A stretch of DNA of 13,453 nt from Bacillota bacterium (GTDB taxonomy: Bacteria; Bacillota; Bacilli; Alicyclobacillales; Alicyclobacillaceae). Where the stretch lies: assembly GCA_021820805.1 (NCBI GenBank), contig JAKADF010000031.1, positions 1 to 13,453 of the forward strand. The letters are read 5' to 3'. Each line of letters starts with the position of its first letter. Within the stretch, counting starts at the first letter, position 1. Positions 1 through 7,462 of this stretch are shown here, piece by piece. The notes beneath the pieces are model-generated. The model made no database searches and was not told where the DNA came from. It was given only the letters and a program-made list of their open reading frames with translations. A program made the translations under genes and the position numbers.

Positions 1-1604
1 AATGAATTCTGTACACCTTCGATATGGTGGAAAATTTCTGCCAAATCTCCAGCAACGATAGGGGCTGCATAGCTTGTTCCAATGTCAAATCCAAGCTTTC
101 CCCCGGGTTGAAGAACCTGAGCACATTTTGAATCAATCATCTCTATCTGGCGATTACCATTTACCATATTGATACGGCACGAGCCGCCAGGGGCAACCAC
201 GTCTGGTTTGGTAATACCTGCAAATCCAGGTCCAATTCTCGAAAACGGAGATACTTCATTTTTCGCAGAAATACTATCAGGCTTGTCCTCTGTCATGATG
301 GACCCAACCGTAATAGCTAAAACGGCGTCTGCCGGCGATGCTATGCGGCTATCGTCATCATCGAGTATTTCATCCAACGAGGAGTATACTTTGAGAAGTT
401 CGTGGTTTCCTGCGGAAATAACAAACTGTACTCCATAACCGGTCGACAAAGAGTCTATATCGGCTGCGATAAAACTTATATCATCACCGTCTATCGAGGA
501 ATTAGAATTATATGAAAGATTGAAGATTTGAGCACGGTCCTTAAAACGGATTACAGCAGCCGTAATTCGATCGATGAACTCCTTTGGAGACATCGGCTTT
601 CCGTCACTAATTTGTGCATCAATTACGTTCACCCGAGGCATTAAGATCCCGGAATGCACTTGATTCCCTAAATCACTGCCAAACATCACTCGGGCAGCGA
701 CTCCCGTTCCGTGCACACTTTTCCCCCCAGATACACCTGCAGCAATCCAATGTTCAACGACAAACGGCTCTAAGTTTTGCGGAAAGCCAATCCCGGAATC
801 GAGCACCACCACTGTCGGAAGATCCGATGGGTTAATACCTGGGCCAACCGTACAATGTGAAATCTGAATGCTTGGACTTGAAGGAGCCCCTGAGCTAAAA
901 AAATCGGTCTTCACAACACGGTATACAGTCTCTTCGGATGCGATAAATGGTATTGCCGACGCCGCGATCTGTACTCGAATAACTGGCGTACCATCTTGAA
1001 GATAATAAGGCTCTTCGACTATTTCCCCCTGTTCCGATATAGTCCTTTGTTTGACGAATCCAATCACCTGTTGTTGCTGCTCTTTTGTCATGTTAGGCAA
1101 AAGAGCAATTTGAATATCAACCGGATCGGCTGGCAGCTTTTCGCTATTAAGAATTCTCTTTATATTTTCAGAAGCTTTATCACCTGCGTCCCAAGGGGTG
1201 AACTCCTCGATGTGCTGAAATTCACCGTATGAGCGATGATGTGTATATTGCTCAAGTCGGCTTTGCAGTCGATTCCATTTTTCAGTAGGAGTCGATACTA
1301 CTGCGGTTCTATCGTTTTTAACCGCGTGAATTCGAACGCCGCTCGCCTCCAAGAACTCCCGTGTCTGCTTGTTATGAAGGTGCATTTTAGGCGCCAGAAC
1401 AACTTTATAAACAACAAATTCGCTAGACAATGCACCCGCGTTCCGTTTATGGAACGATTCAATGTTTGAGAGATTCCTTATAAGCAGCTGTCCATGTTCA
1501 GTGTGAAGTATGTCCCGTTCCGGGTTACGGCCTCTTAACGTATGATCTAGCCGCTCCACTTGGTCATCGGGAACTAAAAAATGTTCTTTGCGATCATTAT
1601 CCAT
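1..1604 (-). CDS. ietS: Subtilisin-like (S8) serine protease, IetS-type, partial at the window edge
   Basis: The frame opens with ATG at 1604 and reads 534 codons to the left edge without a stop, so the C-terminus is missing. The full subtilase catalytic set is visible: Asp269 in VVVLDSGIG, His298 in HGTGVAA, oxyanion Asn400 in VISAGNH, and Ser511 in GTSYAAP. About 260 residues precede the protease domain. They have no signal peptide, so a cytoplasmic enzyme is likely. AAAGGAGG lies six bases before the start, inside the end of the ATPase gene, whose stop is only one base away, so the two are cotranscribed and probably translationally coupled. An S8 protease directly behind an AAA+ ATPase is the IetAS arrangement, known for plasmid maintenance and reported as antiphage defence. 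The protease identity is certain. The IetS name rests on gene pairing and is inference. Confidence 0.88.
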   Translation of the reverse strand, partial: MDNDRKEHFLVPDDQVERLDHTLRGRNPERDILHTEHGQLLIRNLSNIESFHKRNAGALSSEFVVYKVVLAPKMHLHNKQTREFLEASGVRIHAVKNDRTAVVSTPTEKWNRLQSRLEQYTHHRSYGEFQHIEEFTPWDAGDKASENIKRILNSEKLPADPVDIQIALLPNMTKEQQQQVIGFVKQRTISEQGEIVEEPYYLQDGTPVIRVQIAASAIPFIASEETVYRVVKTDFFSSGAPSSPSIQISHCTVGPGINPSDLPTVVVLDSGIGFPQNLEPFVVEHWIAAGVSGGKSVHGTGVAARVMFGSDLGNQVHSGILMPRVNVIDAQISDGKPMSPKEFIDRITAAVIRFKDRAQIFNLSYNSNSSIDGDDISFIAADIDSLSTGYGVQFVISAGNHELLKVYSSLDEILDDDDSRIASPADAVLAITVGSIMTEDKPDSISAKNEVSPFSRIGPGFAGITKPDVVAPGGSCRINMVNGNRQIEMIDSKCAQVLQPGGKLGFDIGTSYAAPIVAGDLAEIFHHIEGVQNS

Positions 1605-1605
1605 C

Positions 1606-2751
1606 TTAATCCTCCTTTAAATTATCTGACAAAGTGGACTTTGCTACCCCAAGAGCTTTCGATATTGCTCGCAGCGAAATCCCTTTTTCCCGAAGTTCAC
1701 GAGCATACTCCAGAGCATGGTCACCCAATTCCCCGTGTGCGATTTGTTTGGACACCATGGTGTTTGTTATAAAACCAGCTATAATGTCATCTGTTTCAAT
1801 CTTCGGTTTACCATCATTTACTAAGGCACGTTTTAAGACACGTGCAAGTGTATTCTCTATTATCGCGCAATTTAACCCTTCCGTCATTTCAACTAACAGT
1901 GACCAATTGATGCGGCCAATTGGATAGTCCTGAAGCTTGTTCCGAAGGATCTGTTCTCTTTGCTTTTTATTCGGAAAATCTATTCTAATCCAAGCGTCGA
2001 ACCTTCTCCATATAGCTTCGTCCAAGAGGTGTTCATGATTTGTGGCTGCTATCAACAGCTGGTCACGAGGGAGAAAGTCAAAGTTTTGTAACAATGTGGT
2101 TACAACTCGTTTGAGCTCACCAAGCTCAAAATTGTCATCCCGTTTTTTCCCTATTGCGTCAAACTCGTCAAGAAAAAGAATCGCATTCGTGCCCTTAACG
2201 GCATCAAATACTCGCCTGATATTGTTGCCAGTTTGGCCAAGAAAAGATGATATTAAAGCGTCGAGTCTAACGTATGCCAACGGTCTGTTGAGTTCGTAAG
2301 CGAGCGCAAATGCTACAGACGTTTTTCCACATCCAGGGGGGCCAAAAAGTAATAAACGCCGGGTCGGCTGTAATCGAAGTAACTTCAGCCGATTAGAATG
2401 CTGGTCCTCCACTAAAATTTGTTCTAATGCTTCCATAACATCTGCTGCTAAAGATAAATCAGAAAATTGACATGATGGTTCGATCCAGTCAATCAGTTCT
2501 AATGAACTATCTCTATCTTTTAGCGGGTGCTTCTGGACAGCTACACTTGAAGCAGCAAACATTGGGTTTATCGGTATTGATGTTGAGGACTGTTTTACCT
2601 TCATGCTGTTACTTTCACGAAGCTGGCTTGCAATCGTGCCGTTGCCTTTGCGTTCTTCGTCCAATGCAATTTGACTAACAATATCGGCAAATCGTTTATT
2701 ATCTCCATCCTTGTGAGCTCTTACCAATTCCACAACTAACGACATGCGCAT
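1606..2751 (-). CDS. ietA: AAA+ ATPase, IetA-type, with C-terminal helix-turn-helix
   Basis: A 381-residue ATPase with Walker A GPPGCGKT at 137-144, Walker B ILFLDEFD at 191-198, sensor-1 Asn238 in IAATNHE, and Arg249/Arg250 in the finger region (WRRFD). Residues 1-115 form a family-specific N-terminal region. Residues 358-376 (ISLRAISKALGVAKSTLSD) read as a resolvase-like helix-turn-helix, suggesting DNA contact or self-regulation. ATG at 2751 follows GAGG by seven bases. A second Met two codons on is also possible. The stop is one base from the protease start. In ATPase/subtilase pairs the ATPase is thought to control or present substrates to the protease; this is family inference. Walker and sensor residues all look intact, so the enzyme should be active. 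Confidence 0.88.
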   Translation of the reverse strand: MRMSLVVELVRAHKDGDNKRFADIVSQIALDEERKGNGTIASQLRESNSMKVKQSSTSIPINPMFAASSVAVQKHPLKDRDSSLELIDWIEPSCQFSDLSLAADVMEALEQILVEDQHSNRLKLLRLQPTRRLLLFGPPGCGKTSVAFALAYELNRPLAYVRLDALISSFLGQTGNNIRRVFDAVKGTNAILFLDEFDAIGKKRDDNFELGELKRVVTTLLQNFDFLPRDQLLIAATNHEHLLDEAIWRRFDAWIRIDFPNKKQREQILRNKLQDYPIGRINWSLLVEMTEGLNCAIIENTLARVLKRALVNDGKPKIETDDIIAGFITNTMVSKQIAHGELGDHALEYARELREKGISLRAISKALGVAKSTLSDNLKED

Positions 2752-2763
2752 TTCAATTCCTCA

Positions 2764-2836
2764 TTTCGGACAAATCCGTCTCATACGTTGAATTTACACA
2801 ATTAATCTCGATGTTTCAATCATATTTTCGGACAAA
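2764..2836. repeat. 11-base direct repeat pair bracketing the ietA promoter
   Basis: TTTCGGACAAA occurs at 2764-2774 and again at 2826-2836, 62 bases apart start to start, close to six helical turns. The first copy also lies within a dyad, CGGACAAATCCG at 2767-2778. Relative to the inferred transcription start the copies centre near +15 and -47. That placement suits a repressor bound on both sides of the promoter. The repeats are exact; the operator role is inference. Confidence 0.5.
2791..2819 (-). promoter_or_regulatory. Candidate SigA promoter of the ATPase-protease operon
   Basis: On the minus strand TTGAAA (2819-2814) is separated by exactly 17 bases from TAAATT (2796-2791). They match the -35 and -10 consensus at 5/6 and 4/6. 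Transcription would start near 2784, leaving a leader of about 30 bases before the ATG at 2751. Two copies of an 11-base repeat lie just upstream of the -35 and just downstream of the start point. Confidence 0.55.
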
Positions 2837-3360
2837 ATAAACTTTTATAAACGCATAATCCCCTCAAATATGCTTGCAAAATGATATGCGATGCGCGTGG
2901 CATCGAAGAGTTCGTATTCTTGCCGTGTAATTGCGGGATGGATTACAAAATAAAGTAGAAGTTGAAGGTTCATGCTACATCCATTTGCCTGAACCCGAGC
3001 CAGGCGAAAGCCTGAAAATTGGTAGCTGTAAATCCACCCAACAAGAGTAAAGAATTTAAGTACTTGAGATTCCACTACGAATCTTCAAATTCGAAATATC
3101 CTGAGAAAATCATCAGTCTTAGTCCACATCACTTCGACGGTCGGGAGTCGTCAGTCGAAGGTTGCTCTGAAAAAATTGTACGCTCAAAACCTGCAGTCGA
3201 ACTCGTGTTGCACAAACTTTCTCCATAACTACAGTGTAATCTGAACCCAGCGTTTAGTTTTTCGCGGTAGATGGCGCAAGGATTAACCATTTAAGCCGTT
3301 CGCCATGCACTATAAAAAGCAAAAGGAATATCTCCACCGTGTCAAAAGAGGTGTAAAAAG
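2837..3360. other. Gene-poor stretch between the IetAS cassette and the 362-residue gene
   Basis: No convincing gene was found in about 520 bases. Visible structures are a hairpin CAGGC-GAAA-GCCTG at 3001-3014, with a GNRA tetraloop, and a 7-base inverted repeat, CTTCGAC at 3132-3138 with GTCGAAG at 3154-3160. A TATAAA lies at 3311-3316 without a good -35. Short open frames on both strands lack ribosome sites or family signatures. The stretch may be decayed DNA left by insertion of the cassette, or may hold a small RNA. Confidence 0.4.
3207..3242 (+). promoter_or_regulatory. Weak fifth copy of the regulon promoter motif
   Basis: TTTCTCCATA at 3218-3227 differs from the strong sites (TTTCTNCACA) at one fixed position. 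The segment 11 bases upstream, GTTGCACAAA at 3207-3216, matches poorly. TAATCT begins 19 bases downstream at 3237, the same spacing as the strong sites, but is a poor -10. It would drive the gene at 3361 with a leader of over 100 bases. Treat as possible only. Confidence 0.25.
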
Positions 3361-4449
3361 ATGACTCTGTTTGATCGATTTCGTGAAACTTTTACTGGTA
3401 AGCGAATGTGCACGCTCGAACATTTATCTGGTTACAAAAGACTTGGTGAACAAGTCTTTGAAGTTGAAGTAGAACTTGTGGACACTATGAATGTTCGCGC
3501 ACGAGTTTTCCTGCGTGCGGCCAAAAGTCTTCAGGTGATGGGCGATGCCTTATTACGGGATGCATTCCCAAGCGAAAAACGACCGTCAAAACCCGTTCCA
3601 ATTGTGACCCACGAACAAGCGGAGGCTTGGTATGAGCGTATCCCGGATCTGTTAATCGCTGCGCGGCAAGAGTCGTCCTTTGCTGGAAGTTCCAAAATCA
3701 GAGTACCGATTCTACTTGGAGATCGGGAAGAATCAAGTGGAACATGTCCCATTGAGCATTTGGCAGGGATGAGACGAGCCGCAGATGAGATGGAAAACCT
3801 TGTAAGGGACAAGATAGTGTTTGCCCGTACAAGGGCTGATCATTATAGACGGGTTATCCTGTTGTATGAAGAGGCTCGGACACGCCGGCAATCGGGTGAC
3901 GCCATTATTGGTTCGATTGTCGGTGGTCAACGTGTGTCATCTCAGAGCCATGAGGAGGCCGAAGAACAGTATGGTTCTGCCTTAACTGCCTATTTCTTGA
4001 TTGCCCAAGCTCTGGAGGACCCGACCTTACTGGATCAGCCCCCGGAAAGTGTTGGAAAAAAGAAAAGTAGACTCGATTCGCGTGATTTGTTCAAGGTGAC
4101 TTCGCGTATCGCTCTTCGGGAGATTCGTCAATCCGGAGAGTACACGCGGGCTCAAGTTGATTTGGCTGAATTATGGGTCAAACATACGGTCACTGACGTT
4201 GAACGAGAGTATGAGAGAATGGTCGAAGAGCTTGTAGCAGCGGGTCAAATCGAAGAAGACGGCTATTGGTATTGTTGTCCCTTTCAGCCGGTATACAAGG
4301 TCATTCATGGTCCCGTCGAGGTTATCGGAAAGTTTATCCCTACTGGGCATGTCTTTGTCTGGGATTATGGGGAAGATGGCGCACCGGGACGTTTTATTAC
4401 GCAATCCACGTTTGGCAAAGCCGATTCCCGACATTATTGTGAAGATTAA
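3361..4449 (+). CDS. Unrecognised 362-residue protein upstream of pspA
   Basis: A complete frame whose ATG follows GAGGTG by seven bases. I do not recognise the family. There is no signal peptide and no membrane segment, so it should be cytoplasmic. Residues 1-60 look like a small beta-rich domain. The middle, about 135-230, is charged and helical with many Arg and Glu. The end, about 255-362, contains a helix-rich segment with possible winged-helix character (DLFKVTSRIALREIRQSGEYTR) followed by a compact Trp/Tyr/Cys-rich tail ending in HYCED. It lies on the same strand as pspA but a separate promoter begins 12 bases after its stop, so it is only partly coupled. It may be a PspA partner or regulator; this is guesswork from position. 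Confidence 0.8.
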   Translation: MTLFDRFRETFTGKRMCTLEHLSGYKRLGEQVFEVEVELVDTMNVRARVFLRAAKSLQVMGDALLRDAFPSEKRPSKPVPIVTHEQAEAWYERIPDLLIAARQESSFAGSSKIRVPILLGDREESSGTCPIEHLAGMRRAADEMENLVRDKIVFARTRADHYRRVILLYEEARTRRQSGDAIIGSIVGGQRVSSQSHEEAEEQYGSALTAYFLIAQALEDPTLLDQPPESVGKKKSRLDSRDLFKVTSRIALREIRQSGEYTRAQVDLAELWVKHTVTDVEREYERMVEELVAAGQIEEDGYWYCCPFQPVYKVIHGPVEVIGKFIPTGHVFVWDYGEDGAPGRFITQSTFGKADSRHYCED

Positions 4450-4460
4450 CCGACGGCTCG

Positions 4461-4496
4461 TTTTTACACAATTTCTACACATATTTCGTTTACAGT
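4461..4496 (+). promoter_or_regulatory. pspA promoter with tandem response-regulator boxes
   Basis: Box 1 TTTTTACACA (4461-4470) and box 2 TTTCTACACA (4472-4481) are direct repeats 11 bases apart. Nine bases later lies a -10 element TACAGT (4491-4496). There is no recognisable -35 hexamer, as expected of an activator-dependent promoter. The same arrangement occurs before three other transcription units in the window. The leader to the pspA ATG at 4551 is about 48 bases. Confidence 0.7.
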
Positions 4497-4550
4497 GTTC
4501 ACGAAGGTTGAATCCCGACCTACCTCTTTTACTCGAAAGGAAGGAGTAGC

Positions 4551-5240
4551 ATGTCGCTTATATCGCGACTCAAGGACCTCGTCCGAGCGAATCTAAATGA
4601 CCTTATAAACAAGGCCGAAGACCCGGAAAAGAGTCTGAATTTGTACATTGACGATGCCACTGAAAATCTCCGGCAGTTTTCTGTCGAAGTGAATCGCTTT
4701 GAAGCCGAGAGAATCCTTATCATGGATCGTATACGGACTTGTGAGGCAGCTATTGCAGATTGGCATGGTAAAGCAAAACTGGCTCTGCAGCAAAATCGCG
4801 AAGACCTGGCCCAAAAAGCGCTTCAATCCGAACAGATGGAAAAAAAACGTTTGGAACAATTACAATCTGAGCGGATAAATGCTGAACAGACCTCTGTGCA
4901 GATGAAGGAACAATACCAGCTATTGGAGCAAAAGCTTGTCGAAGCGAAAGACCGTCGGGATGACTTAGTTCATCGAAATCGACGTGCAATGGCACAAAAG
5001 GAAGCTGCCGACGCTGTTACTGGCCTTGGCAAGGACGATCCGCTTACGAAATTTGATCGGATGGAAACAAAAGTGGAACGTCGAGAGGCCGAAGCTCAAG
5101 CAGCCTACACTGCAATGACGTCCTCACTGTCTTATGAAATGGATCAACTTAAAAAAACACAGTTAAATTCGGAAGTTGAAGATGCCATGGCAAAACTGAA
5201 GCAAGAAATTCAATCTGAATCCAACGAACCAGCCTCTTGA
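4551..5240 (+). CDS. pspA: PspA/IM30-family membrane stress protein
   Basis: A 229-residue protein, the usual PspA length. It opens with MSLISRLKDLVRANLNDLI, the typical N-terminal amphipathic helix, followed by AEDPEKSLNLYIDD. It then continues as an almost unbroken coiled coil, about 25-150 and 165-220, rich in Gln, Glu and Arg. PspA-family proteins are peripheral membrane proteins that assemble into ESCRT-III-like scaffolds and protect a damaged cytoplasmic membrane. No PspF-type regulator or LiaRS system is seen. Instead the promoter carries the tandem boxes shared with metal-related genes. GGAAGGAG lies shortly before the ATG. A SHOCT protein follows 23 bases after the stop, so the pair forms an operon closed by a strong terminator. 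Confidence 0.93.
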   Translation: MSLISRLKDLVRANLNDLINKAEDPEKSLNLYIDDATENLRQFSVEVNRFEAERILIMDRIRTCEAAIADWHGKAKLALQQNREDLAQKALQSEQMEKKRLEQLQSERINAEQTSVQMKEQYQLLEQKLVEAKDRRDDLVHRNRRAMAQKEAADAVTGLGKDDPLTKFDRMETKVERREAEAQAAYTAMTSSLSYEMDQLKKTQLNSEVEDAMAKLKQEIQSESNEPAS

Positions 5241-5263
5241 GGCCGGAAACGGAGGTGATTAAG

Positions 5264-5488
5264 ATGTGTTGTGGACACAGCAGGGGACATTTTGGACATC
5301 ACATACCGATGGGTGTCCCTTTCCCTGAGCCTGTCGAGGAACAGAGGAATTCTCCGATTGACATTCTCAACGAAAGATTGGCACGAGGAGAGATTACCGT
5401 GGAAGAGTATCAGCGGATGCGGTTGGTCCTAGACGACCAGTATCGATCCAAACACAGTCCACATATTCGTAAACCGACGACCGCATAG
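5264..5488 (+). CDS. Small SHOCT-domain protein with Cys/His-rich N-terminus
   Basis: A 74-residue protein beginning MCCGHSRGHFGHH, a likely metal-binding head with two Cys and four His in the first 13 residues. After a Pro-rich linker comes a SHOCT domain (DILNERLARGEITVEEYQRM, about 37-56), a short helical module usually at protein C-termini and thought to mediate oligomerisation or contacts. The ATG at 5264 is chosen because GGAGGT lies seven bases before it. An upstream in-frame ATG at 5237 overlaps the pspA end and lacks a ribosome site. The gene is cotranscribed with pspA and followed by a terminator. It may be a metal-responsive accessory to PspA (inference). Confidence 0.8.
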   Translation: MCCGHSRGHFGHHIPMGVPFPEPVEEQRNSPIDILNERLARGEITVEEYQRMRLVLDDQYRSKHSPHIRKPTTA

Positions 5489-5495
5489 GAGCGTT

Positions 5496-5517
5496 GGGGG
5501 GCATAGCCCCCCTTTTT
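5496..5517 (+). terminator. Rho-independent terminator of the pspA operon
   Basis: GGGGGGC at 5496-5502 pairs perfectly with GCCCCCC at 5506-5512 and is followed by TTTTT, eight bases after the SHOCT stop codon. Confidence 0.9.
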
Positions 5518-5642
5518 GGTTATTTGGACACATTCTTCATATTGCTGTGGTCCATAGTTTATTTCGAAGTATCGAATGGTGATTAAGGGTATCCGAGAGA
5601 ACGGTCAAAACATCGTAACTTCTAAGCCATGCCAGATAGTCA

Positions 5643-5984
5643 TTACTTGGGATTTCGAGTGCCACTTTCTCGTTTTGGCTCATTAAGAGATGAACCACAA
5701 TTCGGACAGTTCTTCCAGCTGTGTCTAACCCGTCGGCCACAAGATGGACACTCACGACGGTTCAGCATATGGGTAACGGTTGAAACAGCCCACCCACTAA
5801 AACATAGAACAAACAAAAACAAAATTATCGGGATCAGCCAGGGAACGAACATACCCCAAATCATCACCATACTCATGCCCATTCCCATTGGTCGCATAGC
5901 AATACTTGCTACTGTCAAAAGAACAATACCCAGTGCCACAAACCCACTCGCAATGAACCAATCTTTGTGTTTCAATCGGTTCAT
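5643..5984 (-). CDS. Two-helix membrane protein with Met-rich loop and C-terminal zinc ribbon
   Basis: A 113-residue protein. Hydrophobic helices lie at about 11-30 and 43-67. The segment between them is strikingly Met-rich, with seven Met in residues 30-45. The tail carries CPSC (79-82) and CPNC (93-96), a rubredoxin-type zinc ribbon that should face the cytoplasm. The Met cluster would then lie at the outer face or within the membrane, where Met clusters often bind Cu(I) or Ag(I). It follows the histidine kinase on the same strand after 71 bases but has its own promoter with the tandem boxes. The ATG at 5984 sits directly behind AGAGGGGAG. No family name recognised. Confidence 0.75.
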   Translation of the reverse strand: MNRLKHKDWFIASGFVALGIVLLTVASIAMRPMGMGMSMVMIWGMFVPWLIPIILFLFVLCFSGWAVSTVTHMLNRRECPSCGRRVRHSWKNCPNCGSSLNEPKRESGTRNPK

Positions 5985-5999
5985 CTCCCCTCTTTCTCT

Positions 6000-6035
6000 A
6001 CTCTAAGAAACATATGTGAAGAAAGTATGGGGAAA
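6000..6035 (-). promoter_or_regulatory. Promoter of the zinc-ribbon gene with tandem boxes
   Basis: Read on the minus strand, box 1 is TTTCCCCATA (6035-6026), box 2 is TTTCTTCACA (6024-6015), and a -10 element TAGAGT (6005-6000) begins exactly 19 bases after the start of box 2. Box spacing is 11 bases. Box 2 is identical to that of the cupredoxin promoter. The leader would be only about ten bases, just enough for the ribosome site before 5984. Confidence 0.65.
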
Positions 6036-6055
6036 ATAAAAACATAATGGGACGC

Positions 6056-7462
6056 TTAACGTTTGTTTATTGAGCTTTCAGACTTATAACACGGAATTTG
6101 AAATGAAATCGCAGTTCCGACGTTTTCAGCGCTCTCGACATGCACAGTCCCACCATGAGCTTCAACAATTTGCTTTACAATTGAAAGGCCAAGTCCAGTT
6201 CCACCGCCGGCTCTGGAACGAGACTTCTCAACTCGATAAAGGCGATCCCAAATATAAGGCAAGTCGTCTTTCGGGATGCCAACGCCGGTATCTGAAACTA
6301 CAACCTGCACAAAGTCGCCTAATCTTTGCTGACTGATTTCGATCTTCCCACTAGTTGGAGTATAACGAATTGCGTTGTCAACAAGATTTACTAATACCTG
6401 TTCAAGACGAACCGGATCCGCCTCAAAACTTGGTAATGGAGAAATTCGTGTCCGAATTGTAATTCCTTTATCTTCAGCTTTTTTTTGCATTCGCAATGTG
6501 ACAGACTTAATCAGGTCCGCAAGCTGCACAGGCTGCTTTTCAATTTTCAACATCTCGGCATCCGCTTGAGCGAGGACAAAAAGGTCATTGACGAGAGTTT
6601 CAAGTCGCATTGATTCGTCGTGAATAATTTGAACATAATTCCTAGTCTCTTCTGGCGAGTTCACGAGTCCTTCCACGAGGACTTGACTGTAGCCACGAAT
6701 ATAACTCATTGGAGTACGGAGCTCATGCGCGACATCCGCAAGAAACACCTTGCGTGATGTATCCAAATGGTGAAGATTAGCGGCCAACTCATTGATTGCG
6801 GCACCTAGTTTCCCAACTTCGTCTTCCCCTCCAACCGGAACCTCTGCTGTATAGTTTCCACCACTCATCTCTCTAGCAACTAGCGCCATCTGTTGAAGCG
6901 GGCTTGCCAGACGTTTTGACAGAATCACAGTCATCCCTAGAGCGACAAGAATCCCACCAAGGCCAGCAACAACAAGTAACCATTCAACGTGGTGAAAAGC
7001 ACTCTCGACCACACCCTCGGGGCGAAACAGAAGAATTGCACCGGTAACCTGCCCCTGGTTTTTAATTGGTACTGCAGCAACAAGGCCACTTTTACTAAAC
7101 AATTGACTATACCCCACGTGAATGTCTTTTTTGCCAGATAATGCAGTACGGATGAGAGTGCCATCCGTGTTGTTTGGTTTCAACAAACGTATGGAGGGCG
7201 AGGCAGTAATCACACTTTCGCCCTTGTTCATCATGACAAGTGAGGCATCCGCCGTATCGCACAGCATCTGCATCATCATGGTCCCACCCATGGACGACAT
7301 GTTCGCATATTGCTGACCTTGATCGAGTAGTTCAGTCCCTGCCTCCTGATAAAATGCATTTTTCAACAATTGACTAAGGGCCAAATATTGAATAATCGAA
7401 ACTGCTAAAATGAGGCCCATGATTGCCAGTCCAATTTTTGCTGCAATATTTCTGCGTATCAT
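6056..7462 (-). CDS. Membrane sensor histidine kinase with Met-rich extracytoplasmic domain
   Basis: A 468-residue kinase. TM1 spans about 10-32 and an outer domain about 33-158. TM2 (about 160-182) and a HAMP linker (about 183-235) lead into the HisKA domain with phosphoacceptor His246 in DVAHELRTP. The ATPase domain has the N box (LVDNAIRYT, about 360-368), DTGVG at 391-395 and GTGLGL at 421-426. All catalytic motifs are intact. The outer domain contains a dense cluster of Met55, Met58, Met62-64, Met66 and Cys68, then Met77-78, suggesting a soft-metal ligand site. I start it at the ATG at 7462, giving a 4-base ATGA overlap with the regulator and GAGGTG five bases upstream. A start 33 bases earlier would lie inside the regulator. 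It is the partner of the adjacent regulator. Confidence 0.93.
   Translation of the reverse strand: MIRRNIAAKIGLAIMGLILAVSIIQYLALSQLLKNAFYQEAGTELLDQGQQYANMSSMGGTMMMQMLCDTADASLVMMNKGESVITASPSIRLLKPNNTDGTLIRTALSGKKDIHVGYSQLFSKSGLVAAVPIKNQGQVTGAILLFRPEGVVESAFHHVEWLLVVAGLGGILVALGMTVILSKRLASPLQQMALVAREMSGGNYTAEVPVGGEDEVGKLGAAINELAANLHHLDTSRKVFLADVAHELRTPMSYIRGYSQVLVEGLVNSPEETRNYVQIIHDESMRLETLVNDLFVLAQADAEMLKIEKQPVQLADLIKSVTLRMQKKAEDKGITIRTRISPLPSFEADPVRLEQVLVNLVDNAIRYTPTSGKIEISQQRLGDFVQVVVSDTGVGIPKDDLPYIWDRLYRVEKSRSRAGGGTGLGLSIVKQIVEAHGGTVHVESAENVGTAISFQIPCYKSESSINKR

Noticed and set aside
1..1604. Several short plus-strand open frames across the protease region
   Set aside because: They lie opposite a continuous 534-codon protease frame with a complete catalytic set, so they are shadows.
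3001..3045. Riboswitch (c-di-GMP type) suggested by the GAAA-capped hairpin
   Set aside because: The conserved core sequences of the class are missing and no gene follows at a suitable distance.
2845..3075. Open frame of 76 codons on the minus strand before ietA
   Set aside because: No ribosome site at its ATG or at the internal ATG at 2973, no recognisable family, and it ends close to the inferred ietA promoter. Probably chance or a decayed remnant.
3019..3228. Open frame of 69 codons on the plus strand
   Set aside because: No ribosome site, low-complexity composition and no family signature; it overlaps inverted repeats.
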